Positions 51,204 through 60,144 of a stretch of 64,000 bases of DNA are shown here, piece after piece; position 1 is the stretch's first letter, and every line of letters begins with the position of its first letter. The notes under the pieces were generated by a model. The model saw only the letters and a program-made list of their open reading frames with translations. It was not told the origin of the DNA and did not search any database. The DNA comes from Streptomyces vinaceus (GTDB lineage: Bacteria; Actinomycetota; Actinomycetes; Streptomycetales; Streptomycetaceae): NCBI RefSeq assembly GCF_008704935.1, contig NZ_CP023692.1:2675001-2739000 (forward strand). Reading direction: 5' to 3'. Position numbers and translations under genes: made by a program.

Positions 51204-52175
51204 GTGACCCGGAACGATCCCCCCCGTCCTCGTCGCCGACGCCGGCCGCTGCTCACGTGCGCGGGTGTGTTGGTGCTGCTCGCACTGATCGGCTACTTCG
51301 CCGTGCAGTACAACTCGACGAACGGCGGTGGCGGGGCACCGCACTGCACCGCCAGCGCGCGGACGAGTGGGCAGGGGGTCGACATGACCCCGGAACAGGC
51401 GGGCAACGCGGCCACCATAGCCGCGGTCGGCGTGGCCAAGGGCCTGCCGGACCGGGCCCTGACCATCGCGCTGGCGACCGCGATGCAGGAGTCCGGGCTG
51501 CGCAACCTCCCCCACGGCGACCGTGATTCGCTGGGGCTGTTCCAGCAGCGGACCTCGATGGGCTGGGGCACCGAGGAGCAGATCATGGACCCGGTGTACT
51601 CGGCCGGGAAGTTCTACGACCACCTCGTCGAGGTCAAGGGGTACGCCGATCTCCCGCTGACGGAGGCCGCGCAGGAGGTCCAGCGCAGCGGCTACCCCGA
51701 GGCGTACGCGAAGCACGAGCCGGAAGCGGTCGTGATCGCGGCGGCCTTCGCCGGGGACGGCGAGCTGACCTGCGGCGGGCCCGCGCCGACCGCGCCGGGC
51801 GATCCGGAGAAGGTGCGCACGGAGCTGACCCGGATCTTCGCCAAGAGCAAGATGCACACCGCCCCGGCGGAGCCGCGCCGTACGCAGGACGCGGCCGGGA
51901 AGGTGAAGGAGGCCGAGGTGACCTTCGTCGAGAAGAAGGACGGCGGCGCCTCCGCGGCGCGCGGCAGCAAGGTGATGGCGGGCTGGGCGGTGGCCAACGC
52001 GCGCGGTATGGGGGTCGTCCGGGTCTCGTACGGCCCGGCGAGCTGGGTGGCCGGCCAGGCGAAGGGCGAGTGGCAGCAGTTGGGCCCGGCCGGGGCGCAG
52101 GGCAAGGGCAAGGCAGGGGCGTCCGACCCCCACCGGGCGGAGAACGGCTCGGTGCGGATCTTCGTGGCCCAGTGA
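51204..52175 (+). CDS. Membrane-anchored lysozyme/transglycosylase-like protein
   Basis: 323 residues: a basic N-terminus (RPRRRRRPLL), one TM helix (TCAGVLVLLALIGYFAVQY), then an extracellular domain. Its ALATAMQESGLRNLPHGD and DSLGLFQQRTSMGWG contain the Glu and Ser-Leu-Gly-Leu-Phe-Gln pattern of lysozyme-like/SLT domains (E-S-G then G-L-F-Q). This supports a murein-binding or cleaving role; such proteins are often mislabelled as heavy-metal transporters. The C-terminal third is an unknown domain. GTG at 51204 chosen; the TM helix starts soon after. Confidence 0.8.
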   Translation: MTRNDPPRPRRRRRPLLTCAGVLVLLALIGYFAVQYNSTNGGGGAPHCTASARTSGQGVDMTPEQAGNAATIAAVGVAKGLPDRALTIALATAMQESGLRNLPHGDRDSLGLFQQRTSMGWGTEEQIMDPVYSAGKFYDHLVEVKGYADLPLTEAAQEVQRSGYPEAYAKHEPEAVVIAAAFAGDGELTCGGPAPTAPGDPEKVRTELTRIFAKSKMHTAPAEPRRTQDAAGKVKEAEVTFVEKKDGGASAARGSKVMAGWAVANARGMGVVRVSYGPASWVAGQAKGEWQQLGPAGAQGKGKAGASDPHRAENGSVRIFVAQ

Positions 52176-52414
52176 CGCGCCGCTCCCGCCGTGGGGTCGC
52201 GTGTACGAGGCTTCCCCCGCCCGGGGGTGACCGGACACCCGGCCCGGGCGGGCTCCGGGAGGACGGAACCCCTGGTCGGCGCGGTGCCAAGGTGGTTGGC
52301 GCGCAGGCCGATTAAACGATGCGTTACCGATCCTTTACCCGGGGTCTCCGCAACTCCACCCGCCCCCCGAGCGGTTGTACACGGCGTACTCAGCCGCTAC
52401 CGCTTAGGAGCATC

Positions 52415-52846
52415 ATGTCCCTCCCCCTGACCCGCCGGATCGCCCGTACCGCGCTGCTGCTCGCAGCCGGGGCAGCTCCCGTGGTCGGTGCGGCCGGCGC
52501 GGCGAACGCCGCGGGCCTGGAGTCCGTGCCGCAGCTGGGCGCGCTCACCAGCCCGGTCGCCTCGGACGCCACCGGCCCCGCGGGCGACGTGGTGGGCACC
52601 GGTGAGGCCGCCGCCACCACCGCGACGGACACCGCCGCCAAGGCCGTTCCCGGCGCGCCCGCCGGGGTCACCGACACCGCGACCGGCCTGATCGGCGGAC
52701 TGCCGGCCAAGGGCCTGCCGACGGACACCCTGCCGACCGGCGGCCTGCCGACCGACGCCCTCACCACCGGCGGCCTGCCGACCGGGGACCTGCCGACCGG
52801 CGGTCTGACCAACTCGCTCCCCACCCAGGGGCTGCTGGGCGGCTGA
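52415..52846 (+). CDS. Small secreted protein with GGLPT repeats
   Basis: 143 residues. Sec signal peptide (ARTALLLAAGAAPVVGAAGAANA), then an Ala/Thr/Gly-rich part and a C-terminal repeat region of roughly 5 units of the type G-G-L-P-T-(D/G)-x-L. No cysteines in the mature part. Likely a cell-surface or matrix protein of unknown role. TAGGAG precedes the ATG by 5 bases, and a terminator follows. Confidence 0.8.
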   Translation: MSLPLTRRIARTALLLAAGAAPVVGAAGAANAAGLESVPQLGALTSPVASDATGPAGDVVGTGEAAATTATDTAAKAVPGAPAGVTDTATGLIGGLPAKGLPTDTLPTGGLPTDALTTGGLPTGDLPTGGLTNSLPTQGLLGG

Positions 52847-52870
52847 CCCGGCCGCACGCGCGGGAACACC

Positions 52871-52902
52871 GAGGGGCCGGGAGCACGAACTCCCGGCCCC
52901 TC
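52871..52902. terminator. Terminator after the secreted repeat protein
   Basis: 13-bp perfect stem (GAGGGGCCGGGAG and complement), 6-base loop, between convergent genes. Confidence 0.88.
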
Positions 52903-52927
52903 GGGCCGTTCACGGCTGCGCGCCGGA

Positions 52928-54028
52928 TCAGGAGGACGCGAGGCGCTTGACCGCCGCTTCGACCCGCTCGTCCGTCGCCGTGAAGGCGACGCGGACGAAC
53001 TCCGCGCCCGCCTCACCGTAGAAATCGCCCGGTGCGACCAGGATGCCCAGCTCGGCGAGGTGGGCGACCGTGTCCCAGCAGGCCTCGTCCCGGGTCACCC
53101 ACAGGTACAGGCTGGCCTCGCTGTGCTCGACCCGGAAGCCGTGCGCCACCAGCGCCGCCCGCAGCGCCTCGCGCCGCGCCGCGTAGCGCCCGCGCTGCTC
53201 CTCGACGTGCGCGTCGTCGCCGAGCGCGGCGACCGTGGCCGCCTGCACCGGCGCCGGGGTCATCATGCCGCCGTGCTTGCGGATCTCCAGCAGCTCGCCG
53301 AGCACCCCTGCGTCACCGGCGATGAACGCGGCCCGGTAGCCGGCCAGGTTGGAGCGCTTCGAGAGGGAGTGGACGGCGACGATGCCCTCGTACGATCCGC
53401 CGCAGACGTCGTCGTGCAGGACGGAGACGGGCTCGGCCTCCCAGCCGAGCTCCAGGTAGCACTCGTCGCTGAAGACCAGGATCCCGTGCTCGCGCGCCCA
53501 GGCCACGATCCGGACCAGTTCTTCCTTCGGGATGACCTTCCCGGTCGGGTTGGACGGGGAGTTGAGCCACAGCAGCTTCACGCCGGCCGGGTCGAGCTCC
53601 ATCGGGTCGTCGTAGACCACCGCCTGCGCGCCGCACAGCCGCGCGCCCACCTCGTACGTCGGGTACGCGAGCCTGGGGTACGCCACCTTGTCCCCGGCGC
53701 CCAGGCCCAGCTGGGTCGGCAGCCAGGCCACCAGCTCCTTGGAGCCGACGACCGGCAGGACGTTGCGGTGTCCGGCGGCGCTCGCGCCGAGACGGCCCTT
53801 CAGCCAGCCGGTGATCGCGTCGCGCAGCGCGACCGTGCCCCACACCGTGGGGTAGCCCGGGGAGTCGGCGGCCGCGACGAGGGCGTCCTGGACCAGCTGC
53901 GGGACCGGGTCGACGGGCGTGCCGACGGAGAGGTCGACGATGCCGTCCGGGTGGGCCGCCGCCGTCTTCTTGTACGGCTCCAGCTTGTCCCAGGGGAAGG
54001 CGGGAAGACGTGCGGATACTGCGGCCAC
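52928..54028 (-). CDS. dapC: Succinyldiaminopimelate transaminase (class I/II aminotransferase)
   Basis: 366 residues with the PLP-lysine motif HSLSKRSNLAGYRAAF, NSPSNPTGKVIPKEE and SDECYLELGW, the DapC/aspartate-aminotransferase pattern. It converts N-succinyl-2-amino-6-ketopimelate to the amine, the step before DapE. Followed downstream by no gene on its strand until the convergent terminator; the ferredoxin gene lies upstream, a conserved actinobacterial pairing. Some annotators call it also glutamate-prephenate aminotransferase. Confidence 0.92.
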   Translation of the reverse strand: MAAVSARLPAFPWDKLEPYKKTAAAHPDGIVDLSVGTPVDPVPQLVQDALVAAADSPGYPTVWGTVALRDAITGWLKGRLGASAAGHRNVLPVVGSKELVAWLPTQLGLGAGDKVAYPRLAYPTYEVGARLCGAQAVVYDDPMELDPAGVKLLWLNSPSNPTGKVIPKEELVRIVAWAREHGILVFSDECYLELGWEAEPVSVLHDDVCGGSYEGIVAVHSLSKRSNLAGYRAAFIAGDAGVLGELLEIRKHGGMMTPAPVQAATVAALGDDAHVEEQRGRYAARREALRAALVAHGFRVEHSEASLYLWVTRDEACWDTVAHLAELGILVAPGDFYGEAGAEFVRVAFTATDERVEAAVKRLASS

Positions 54029-54188
54029 GGTGTTCTCTGCTCTCTACTGGTGCTGGACGTGCTGGACCTGCTGGACCTGCCGGCGGTACGGCGTACGGGG
54101 CGGGCCGGCCGTACGGGCAAACGGCTCGGTCCCGCGCGGCACGCGAGCCGGACGGGACCGAGGGGCGGATCTGGCGGTACGACCGTCG

Positions 54189-54518
54189 TCAGTGACTCGG
54201 GTTGATGTCCGCCGGAAGCGCCGCGACGAAGGGGTGATCGCGCTCGATCAGGCCCAGCTTGGAGGCACCACCGGGCGAACCGAGCTCGTCGAAGAACTCG
54301 ACGTTCGCCTTGTAGTAGTCCTTCCACTCTTCCGGAGTGTCGTCCTCGTAGAAGATGGCCTCGACCGGGCAGACCGGCTCACACGCACCACAGTCGACGC
54401 ACTCGTCCGGGTGGATGTACAAGGACCGCTGGCCCTCGTAGATGCAGTCGACGGGGCACTCTTCGATGCATGCCTTGTCCTTGACGTCGACACAAGGCTC
54501 CGCGATGACGTAGGTCAC
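54189..54518 (-). CDS. fdxA: 7Fe ferredoxin ([3Fe-4S][4Fe-4S])
   Basis: 109 residues. The cluster ligands are C-x7-C-x3-CP in CVDVKDKACIEECP and CVDCGACEPVCP, the arrangement of a [3Fe-4S] plus a [4Fe-4S] cluster, followed by a C-terminal extension of about 50 residues, as in mycobacterial FdxC/FdxA. Electron carrier, possibly for cytochrome P450 enzymes. GAGGAGG about 10 bases before the GTG. Confidence 0.95.
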   Translation of the reverse strand: MTYVIAEPCVDVKDKACIEECPVDCIYEGQRSLYIHPDECVDCGACEPVCPVEAIFYEDDTPEEWKDYYKANVEFFDELGSPGGASKLGLIERDHPFVAALPADINPSH

Positions 54519-54635
54519 GCTCTCGTTCCTCCTCGGTAGGGCTTTCCATATCGCGCGGGAGCGCGGCGTCGTCGATGCCCACGCCTAGTATCTCCGTTCC
54601 CGGGCACGATCCGAACAGGAGGGGCGGACAGAGCT

Positions 54636-55634
54636 GTGGAAATCACTGCCGGTGGGCTGCTGGAGATCCGTATCACCCCGGCTGACGTGGGTAAACGAGT
54701 CTCTGTACGACGGGTGGAGAGCGGGGCGGACGGGGCGCCGTCGTTCACTGACACGGTAGGGGTTCTCACATCCTGGAACCAAGGTGTGCTGACGATCACA
54801 CGAAAGAGCGGCGAGATCGTCCACATCCCGGAATCGTCGCTGGTGGCGGGCAAGATCGTGCCCCCGGCGCCGGCCCGGCGGCGGGGTCCCGCGGCCTCTT
54901 TCGAGGAGCTGGCGCGGGTCGGTGCGCGGGCCTGGCAGCCACTGGAGAGCGAGCCCCTGGGCGGGTGGACCCTGCGCGCGGCCGGCGGCTTCACCCGGCG
55001 GGCCAATTCCGTGCTGCCGCTCGGCGACCCGGGGCTTCCCCTGGACGAAGCACTCGCGCGGGTGACGGCCTGGTACGCGGAACGTGAACTTCCGGCGTAC
55101 GTGCAGACGGCGACGGGCGCGGTCGGCACGCAGGAGCTGCTGGGCGCGGAGCTGGAGCGCCGGGGCTGGGTGAACGAGGTGTCGGCGCAGGTCCGGATCG
55201 GGGCGCTGGCGCCGGTCGCGGACGTGGACGCCGGTACGGATGCCGCCGAGGTACGGCTGACCCGGGCCCCGGACGAGGAGTGGCTCGGGAGGTACGGTCG
55301 GGTCGAGGACCCGGACGTGGCCCGGCGCGTCCTGGTGGCGGGGCCCTCGGTGTGGTTCGCGACGCTGCCCGGGCGGGCGATCGGGCGCCTCGTGGTGGAC
55401 GGCCGGTGGGCGGGCTTCGCGGCGGTCGAGGTGGATCCGGAGCACCGGCGCGCGGGCCTGGGCACCGCGGTGATGGCGGTACTGGCCCGGCGGGCGCTGG
55501 AGGAGGGCGCCTCGGCGGCGTGGCTCCAGGTGGAGGCGGACAACGCGGGGGCACGGGCGCTGTACGACGGGCTGGGCTTCGCGACGCACCACTCCTACCA
55601 CCACTTCCGCTTCCGGGCGGAGGCGGCGCGATGA
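54636..55634 (+). CDS. GNAT family N-acetyltransferase with N-terminal SH3-like domain
   Basis: 332 residues. The first 75 residues (LEIRITPADVGKRVSVRRV, VLTSWNQGVLTITRKSGE) form a small beta-barrel; the C-terminal GNAT domain has the acetyl-CoA loop EHRRAGLGTAVMAVLARRAL and VEADNAGARALYDGLGF. The last TGA overlaps the next ATG (ATGA), so it is coupled to the SirB1-like gene. Acceptor unknown. The GTG start has a purine-rich site about 12 bases upstream. Confidence 0.9.
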   Translation: MEITAGGLLEIRITPADVGKRVSVRRVESGADGAPSFTDTVGVLTSWNQGVLTITRKSGEIVHIPESSLVAGKIVPPAPARRRGPAASFEELARVGARAWQPLESEPLGGWTLRAAGGFTRRANSVLPLGDPGLPLDEALARVTAWYAERELPAYVQTATGAVGTQELLGAELERRGWVNEVSAQVRIGALAPVADVDAGTDAAEVRLTRAPDEEWLGRYGRVEDPDVARRVLVAGPSVWFATLPGRAIGRLVVDGRWAGFAAVEVDPEHRRAGLGTAVMAVLARRALEEGASAAWLQVEADNAGARALYDGLGFATHHSYHHFRFRAEAAR

Positions 55635-56422
55635 GCGCGCAGTCCCGGGCGCGGTTCGCGCAGGAGGCCCGCTCGGAGCGGCCGGATCTGGCCCTGCTGT
55701 GCCTGCTGCTGGCCGCGGAGGCGGACCCGGAGCTGGACGAACGGGCCATGGACTGGGCCCAGATCGAGCTGGACCGGCTGGCGGGGATGCTCCCGTACGG
55801 GCTGCGCGGCGGGAAGGCGTGGGCCTCGGCGGTGACGGAGCTGCTGGGCGGACGGATGGGCTTCCACGGCACGCCCGCGGACTACGACCGGCTGTCGTCC
55901 TCGCTGCTGCACGAGGTGCTGCGGCGGCGCCGGGGCCTGCCGATCCTCCTGTCCGTGGTCTGGCTGGAGGTGGCCCGGCGCGCGGGTGCGCCGGTGTACG
56001 GGCTGGGGCTGCCGGGACACTTCGTGGTGGGGTTCGGGGACCCGGCCGAGGGACTGGTGGTGGACCCGTTCGCCGGGGGCGCCTCGCTGGGGGCCGGTCC
56101 GGCGGAGCAGGCGGCCGAGCCGCGGACACCCGCGCGGACCCTGGACATCGTGCTGCGGATCCTGAACAACATCAGGGCGTGGGCCTCGGCGCGGCCGGAG
56201 CAGTCGGGGGTGGCGCTGTGGGCGCTGGAGCTGTCACTGCTGCTGCCCTCGCACCCGGCGTCGTTGCGGTACGAGCGGGCGAAGCTCCTGGTCGAACGGG
56301 GCCAGTTCGCCTCGGGCGCCGCCGAGATGGAGTCCTATGCCGAGGTGGTCGACGCGATCGATCCGCCGGCCGCCGCGCGGATCCGGGGCGAGGCCCTGTC
56401 CGCCCGCGCGCTGCTGAACTAG
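55631..56422 (+). CDS. SirB1/transglutaminase-like superfamily protein
   Basis: 263 residues: helical N-terminus then the SirB1/YchA-type segment (RRGLPILLSVVWLEVARRAG, GLPGHFVVGFGD, VVDPFAGG) and a C-terminal TPR-like helical part (LSLLLPSHPASLRYERAKLLVERGQ). The His and Asp of a transglutaminase triad are visible but the Cys is not, so a catalytic role is unlikely. Translationally coupled to the acetyltransferase. Confidence 0.85.
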   Translation: MSAQSRARFAQEARSERPDLALLCLLLAAEADPELDERAMDWAQIELDRLAGMLPYGLRGGKAWASAVTELLGGRMGFHGTPADYDRLSSSLLHEVLRRRRGLPILLSVVWLEVARRAGAPVYGLGLPGHFVVGFGDPAEGLVVDPFAGGASLGAGPAEQAAEPRTPARTLDIVLRILNNIRAWASARPEQSGVALWALELSLLLPSHPASLRYERAKLLVERGQFASGAAEMESYAEVVDAIDPPAAARIRGEALSARALLN

Positions 56423-56434
56423 GCCGGCCGGCCG

Positions 56435-57052
56435 CTACAGCCAGCCCTTTTCGCGGGCCACGCGTATGGCCTCGGCGCGATTGCGGGCGGCCAGCTTCTG
56501 GATGGCGGTCGAGAGGTAGTTGCGGACCGTGCCCTGGGAGAGGTGGAGGAGGGCCGCGAGCTCGGCGTTCGTGGATCCCGCCTCGGCCGCGCGCAGGACC
56601 TCCCGTTCGCGGTCCGTCAGCGGGTTCGCCCCCTCGGCCAGGGCCGCGGCCGCCAGGGTGGGGTCGATGACTCGCTCGCCCGCCAGGACCTTGCGTACCG
56701 CCGCGGCCAGTTGCGCGGCCGGGGCGTCCTTCACCAGGAAGGCCGAGGCCCCCGCCTCCATCGCCCCGCGCAGGTAGCCGGGGCGGCCGAAGGTGGTCAG
56801 GACGACGATCTTGAGGTCCGGTACCGCGGCGCGCAGGGCGGCCGCCGCCTCGATGCCCGTCATGCCCGGCATCTCGATGTCGAGCAGCGCGACGTTCACG
56901 TCGTGCGCCCGGGCCGCCGGCACCACCTCGTCGCCGCGGGCGACCTGGGCCAGCACCTCGATGTCCGGCTCCAGTCCGAGGAGGGCCGCGAGGGCCTCGC
57001 GGACCATGGACTGGTCCTCCGCCAGGAGGATCCGGATGGGGCGTGTGGTCAT
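56435..57052 (-). CDS. NarL/FixJ-family response regulator
   Basis: 205 residues: receiver domain with acidic pocket (LLAEDQSMV), phosphoacceptor D58 in LLDIEMPGMTG and Lys in FLVKDAP; then a LuxR-type HTH (LTDREREVLRAAEAGSTNAELAALLHLSQGTVRNYLS). It is the partner of the kinase encoded upstream (ATGA overlap) and closes the operon with the ABC exporter. It probably binds the palindromes before the ABC ATPase gene. Confidence 0.95.
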   Translation of the reverse strand: MTTRPIRILLAEDQSMVREALAALLGLEPDIEVLAQVARGDEVVPAARAHDVNVALLDIEMPGMTGIEAAAALRAAVPDLKIVVLTTFGRPGYLRGAMEAGASAFLVKDAPAAQLAAAVRKVLAGERVIDPTLAAAALAEGANPLTDREREVLRAAEAGSTNAELAALLHLSQGTVRNYLSTAIQKLAARNRAEAIRVAREKGWL

Positions 57053-58278
57053 GATCCTGATCCTAGGGGGACACGGGCCAGCAGGCGGAAGCCCTTCTTG
57101 CCCGCCGGTCCTGCCGACAGGGTCCCGCCCACCGCCTCCAGGCGTTCCGTCAGGCCCGTCAGGCCGTTGCCCGCCACCGCCGGACCTCCCCCGCCGTCGT
57201 CGGTGACCGACAGCTCCGCGATCCGTCCGGCCAGGGTCTGGAGGACCTCCAGACGGACGGTGCACCGCTGCGCCCCGCTGTGCCGGACCACGTTCGTCAC
57301 CGCCTCGCGCAGCGACCAGGCCAGCGCGGACTCCGCCTCCTCGGGCAGGTCCTCCACCGGCTCCGCCGGAAGGTCCGCCGCGACGCCCGCCGCCGTCAGC
57401 GCGGTGCGGGCGCCCGCCAGCTCGCCGGGCAGGGTCGGCCGCCGGTAGCCGCTCACGGCCTCCCGTACGTCGACCAGCGCCTGCCGGCTGACCTGCTCGA
57501 TGTCCGCCACCTGCTGGGCGGCCTGTTCGGGGTGGCCGGGCAGCATCCGCCCCGCCAGCTCGCTCTTGAGCGTGATCAGGGACAGCGAGTGGCCGAGGAG
57601 GTCGTGCAGGTCCCGGGCCATCCTCAGCCGTTCCTCGTTGGCGGCGAGCTGCGCCACCGTGGCCCGCGCCTCGCGCAGTTCCATCGTCGTGCGGATCATC
57701 GCGCGGATGCCGACCATCGCGAATCCGCCCATCAGGGCCGGGATCAGCAGCCCGGCCAGGTACGCGTCGCCGCCCGGCACCGCGAAGGCGGTCAGTGCGA
57801 GCAGCGCGGTGGCGCCGGGCACCGTGAACCGGGAGATCTCCCCCGGCAGCGCGGCGCCGGAGGCGATCGCCACGTACACGAACAGGACGAGCCACTCGCG
57901 GCCCAGGGCCAGCGACAGGATCGTCGCCTGGGCGGAGAGGACCGCCACCGAGAGCAGCACGCGCCGGGTCTCGGTCTGGCGGGCGGTGCGGAAGACCAGG
58001 AGCAGGTACCAGGCGACGAAGGCCGCCAGCCCCAGGGCGCCGAGCAGCCGGGCCCCGAGGCTGTGTCCGCCGCTGACGAGGTCGGTGACGGGGGCGCTGA
58101 GGTAGAACAGCCAGACGCTGATCCACAGCGACTTCACCATCTTCTGCCGGCGGTTCTCGGGGCGGAGCCCGACCCGGGGGCCGCCCTTGGTTCCCAGCAG
58201 GCCGGTCTCGGCCACCGGCTCCGCGCCGGTCCCGCCGGTCGTCCCCGTCGCACCCATCACGCTCGTCACACCCGTCAT
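57049..58278 (-). CDS. Sensor histidine kinase (HisKA_3 type)
   Basis: 409 residues. Four to six TM helices fill about residues 50-190 with no large extracellular domain, the intramembrane-sensing type. The DHp motif ARDLHDLLGHSLSLITLK contains the phosphorylated His, and the catalytic ATPase domain has AVTNVVRHSGAQ (N box) and VTDDGGGGP, LTGLTERLEAVGG (G boxes). Linked to the permease by an ATGA overlap, it likely monitors transport or membrane stress like DesK/LiaS/BceS systems. Confidence 0.93.
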   Translation of the reverse strand: MTGVTSVMGATGTTGGTGAEPVAETGLLGTKGGPRVGLRPENRRQKMVKSLWISVWLFYLSAPVTDLVSGGHSLGARLLGALGLAAFVAWYLLLVFRTARQTETRRVLLSVAVLSAQATILSLALGREWLVLFVYVAIASGAALPGEISRFTVPGATALLALTAFAVPGGDAYLAGLLIPALMGGFAMVGIRAMIRTTMELREARATVAQLAANEERLRMARDLHDLLGHSLSLITLKSELAGRMLPGHPEQAAQQVADIEQVSRQALVDVREAVSGYRRPTLPGELAGARTALTAAGVAADLPAEPVEDLPEEAESALAWSLREAVTNVVRHSGAQRCTVRLEVLQTLAGRIAELSVTDDGGGGPAVAGNGLTGLTERLEAVGGTLSAGPAGKKGFRLLARVPLGSGS

Positions 58279-59030
58279 GCCTTCAGCGAGTCCTTGCGGT
58301 ACAGCCAGGCGGCGGCACCGGTGAAGAGTACGAAGTACACCGCGAGGATCGCCACGTCCTTCAGGTGGGGTGCGCCCCCGAGCTCGATGGCCTGGCCGAG
58401 GCCCGCGTACGCCCGGGTGGGCAGCCACTCGCAGACGTTCTGCAGCCACTGCGGGAAGTTCGCGGTGGGCATCCACAGGCCGCCGAGGATCGACAGGCCG
58501 AAGTAGAACAGCATCGTGATCGGGCGGACGGTGTCCCCGCTCGCCAGGTAGCCGATCGCCACGCCCAGGGCGGCGAAGACCAGGCTGCCGGCCCAGATGG
58601 AACCGGTCAGGGCGAGCCACTGCCAGGCGTCGAACCGTACGCCCTTGACGAGCGCGGCGACCGCGAACACGACCAGGATGGCGGGCAGCGAGAGCACGCC
58701 GGCGCTGGCGGTCTTGCCGAGGACGTAGCCGCGGCCGGGAAGGGCGGTCAGCCGCAACTGGCGGACCCAGCCCTTCTCGCGCTCCTTGGCGATGCGCTCG
58801 CTGTTGCCCATCAGGACGGCGGTCAGGGCCCCGAAGGAGGCCATGGCGACCATGTAGAAGGCCGGCATGGTCAGTTCGGTGCCCATGACCTTCGTGGTGC
58901 CGTTCAGGGTGCCGCCGAGCATCAGGAACAGCGCGGCCGGGTAGAGGACGGTGAAGAACAGGTACTTCTTGTTGCGCAGGGCGCGGCTGATCTCCAGCTT
59001 GATGAGCTGGAGCGTTCCGGTGGTCGGCAT
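58275..59030 (-). CDS. ABC-2 type exporter permease
   Basis: 251 residues with six TM helices; the cytosolic N-terminus begins MPTTGTLQLIKLEISRALRNKKYLFFTV. Its ATG overlaps the ATPase gene stop as TAATG, the start overlap being 1 base. Partner of the ATPase in a DrrAB-like exporter. Confidence 0.9.
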   Translation of the reverse strand: MPTTGTLQLIKLEISRALRNKKYLFFTVLYPAALFLMLGGTLNGTTKVMGTELTMPAFYMVAMASFGALTAVLMGNSERIAKEREKGWVRQLRLTALPGRGYVLGKTASAGVLSLPAILVVFAVAALVKGVRFDAWQWLALTGSIWAGSLVFAALGVAIGYLASGDTVRPITMLFYFGLSILGGLWMPTANFPQWLQNVCEWLPTRAYAGLGQAIELGGAPHLKDVAILAVYFVLFTGAAAWLYRKDSLKA

Positions 59031-59986
59031 TACTCGGCCTCCTCGGCCTCGGTGAGGGCGAGGAAGGCCTGCTCCAGGCCCAGCCCGGCGACTTCCAGGT
59101 TCCGGGGGTAGAGCCCCAGCGCGTACACGGCGTGGACGGTGGCGTCGGCGTCGCGCGACTGGAGCCGGACCGTGTCGCCGCGGCGCTCGTAGGACGTCAG
59201 GTACGGCAGGGCGCGCAGCGCGCCCTCGTCCACCGGGGCGTCCGCGGCCAGGTCGAAGGCGATCCGGCGGGCCCCCGCCTTCGCCTTGATCTCGGCGGCG
59301 GTGCCGTCGGCGAGCAGCCGGCCCTTGTTGAGGACGAGGACGCGGTCGGCGATCGCGTCGGCCTCTTCCAGGTAGTGGGTGGCGAACAGGACCGTGCGGC
59401 CCTGCGCGGCCTGGTCCCGCATCGTGGCCCAGAAGGCCTGGCGGGAGGTGACGTCCATGCCGGTGGTCGGTTCGTCCAGGACGATCAGGTCGTTGTGCCC
59501 GGCGGTGGCGAGGGCGAAGCGGACGCGCTGCTCCTGGCCGCCGGAGAGCTTGTTGACCATGCGGTCGGCGATCTCGGCGATCCCGGCGCGGCGGAGCACC
59601 TCCTCTACCGGGTGGCGGCGGGGGTGCAGGGCGCAGCCGAGGGCGACGATCTCCCGTACGGTCACGTCCTCCATCAGGCCGCCGCTCTGGAGCATCGCGC
59701 CGACGCGGCCGGCCGCGATGGCCTCGCGGGGGGTGGTGCCGAAGAGCGTGACGGTGCCGGAGTCGGCGGGGCGCAGGCCCAGCAGCAGGTCGAGGGTGGA
59801 GGACTTGCCGGCGCCGTTGGGGCCGAGCAGGGCGACGGTCTCGCCGGGGTGGAGTTCGAGGGAGAGGCCGTCGACCGCGCGGACCGCGCCGTAGCTCTTG
59901 GTCACGTGTCGGAAGGCCACCACGGGCCCGGCGCCGGGGCCGGTGTCCGTCACGGCGGTGGTGTGCGCCGGGGTCGTCGTCGTCAT
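59030..59986 (-). CDS. ABC transporter ATP-binding protein (DrrA-like, ABC-2 exporter)
   Basis: 318 residues: Walker A LLGPNGAGKSSTLDLLLG, signature LSGGQEQRVRFALATAG, Walker B DLIVLDEPTTGMD, then a C-terminal domain of about 90 residues as in DrrA. First gene of the exporter/two-component operon, whose promoter region carries palindromes. Exports an unidentified drug-like or lipid substrate. Confidence 0.93.
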   Translation of the reverse strand: MTTTTPAHTTAVTDTGPGAGPVVAFRHVTKSYGAVRAVDGLSLELHPGETVALLGPNGAGKSSTLDLLLGLRPADSGTVTLFGTTPREAIAAGRVGAMLQSGGLMEDVTVREIVALGCALHPRRHPVEEVLRRAGIAEIADRMVNKLSGGQEQRVRFALATAGHNDLIVLDEPTTGMDVTSRQAFWATMRDQAAQGRTVLFATHYLEEADAIADRVLVLNKGRLLADGTAAEIKAKAGARRIAFDLAADAPVDEGALRALPYLTSYERRGDTVRLQSRDADATVHAVYALGLYPRNLEVAGLGLEQAFLALTEAEEAE

Positions 59987-59997
59987 GACCCAAGATT

Positions 59998-60059
59998 CCC
60001 CCGTACGGGGGTGCGGGCGGCAGTGTCTGCCGTCGTGAGCGGTGGATGACAGATGTCAT
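59998..60059 (-). promoter_or_regulatory. Operator region of the ABC exporter/two-component operon
   Basis: Three inverted repeats in 62 bp: CCCCCGTACGGGGG (59998-60011), CGGCAG-TGT-CTGCCG (60019-60033, approximate) and ATGACAGATGTCAT (60046-60059). The last two lie at promoter distance from the ATG at 59986 and are candidates for binding of the operon's response regulator. Confidence 0.6.
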
Positions 60060-60094
60060 GCGACCGGCGTGACGGAGCCGGCGGCGGACGTGCG

Positions 60095-60127
60095 GGAGCC
60101 CCCGCCCGAGGGTCGGACGGGGGCTCC
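60095..60127 (-). terminator. Terminator after the VanW/YoaR-like gene
   Basis: 10-bp perfect stem (GGAGCCCCCG and complement) with a 13-base loop. Confidence 0.75.
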
Positions 60128-60144
60128 TCAGGGCGCTCGTCCCG

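Noticed and set aside
54052..54085. Three near-copies of a CTGGAC(C/G)TG 9-mer between dapC and the ferredoxin gene
   Set aside because: Short, imperfect and typical of GC-rich DNA; no array or spacer pattern and no sign of a CRISPR or iteron.
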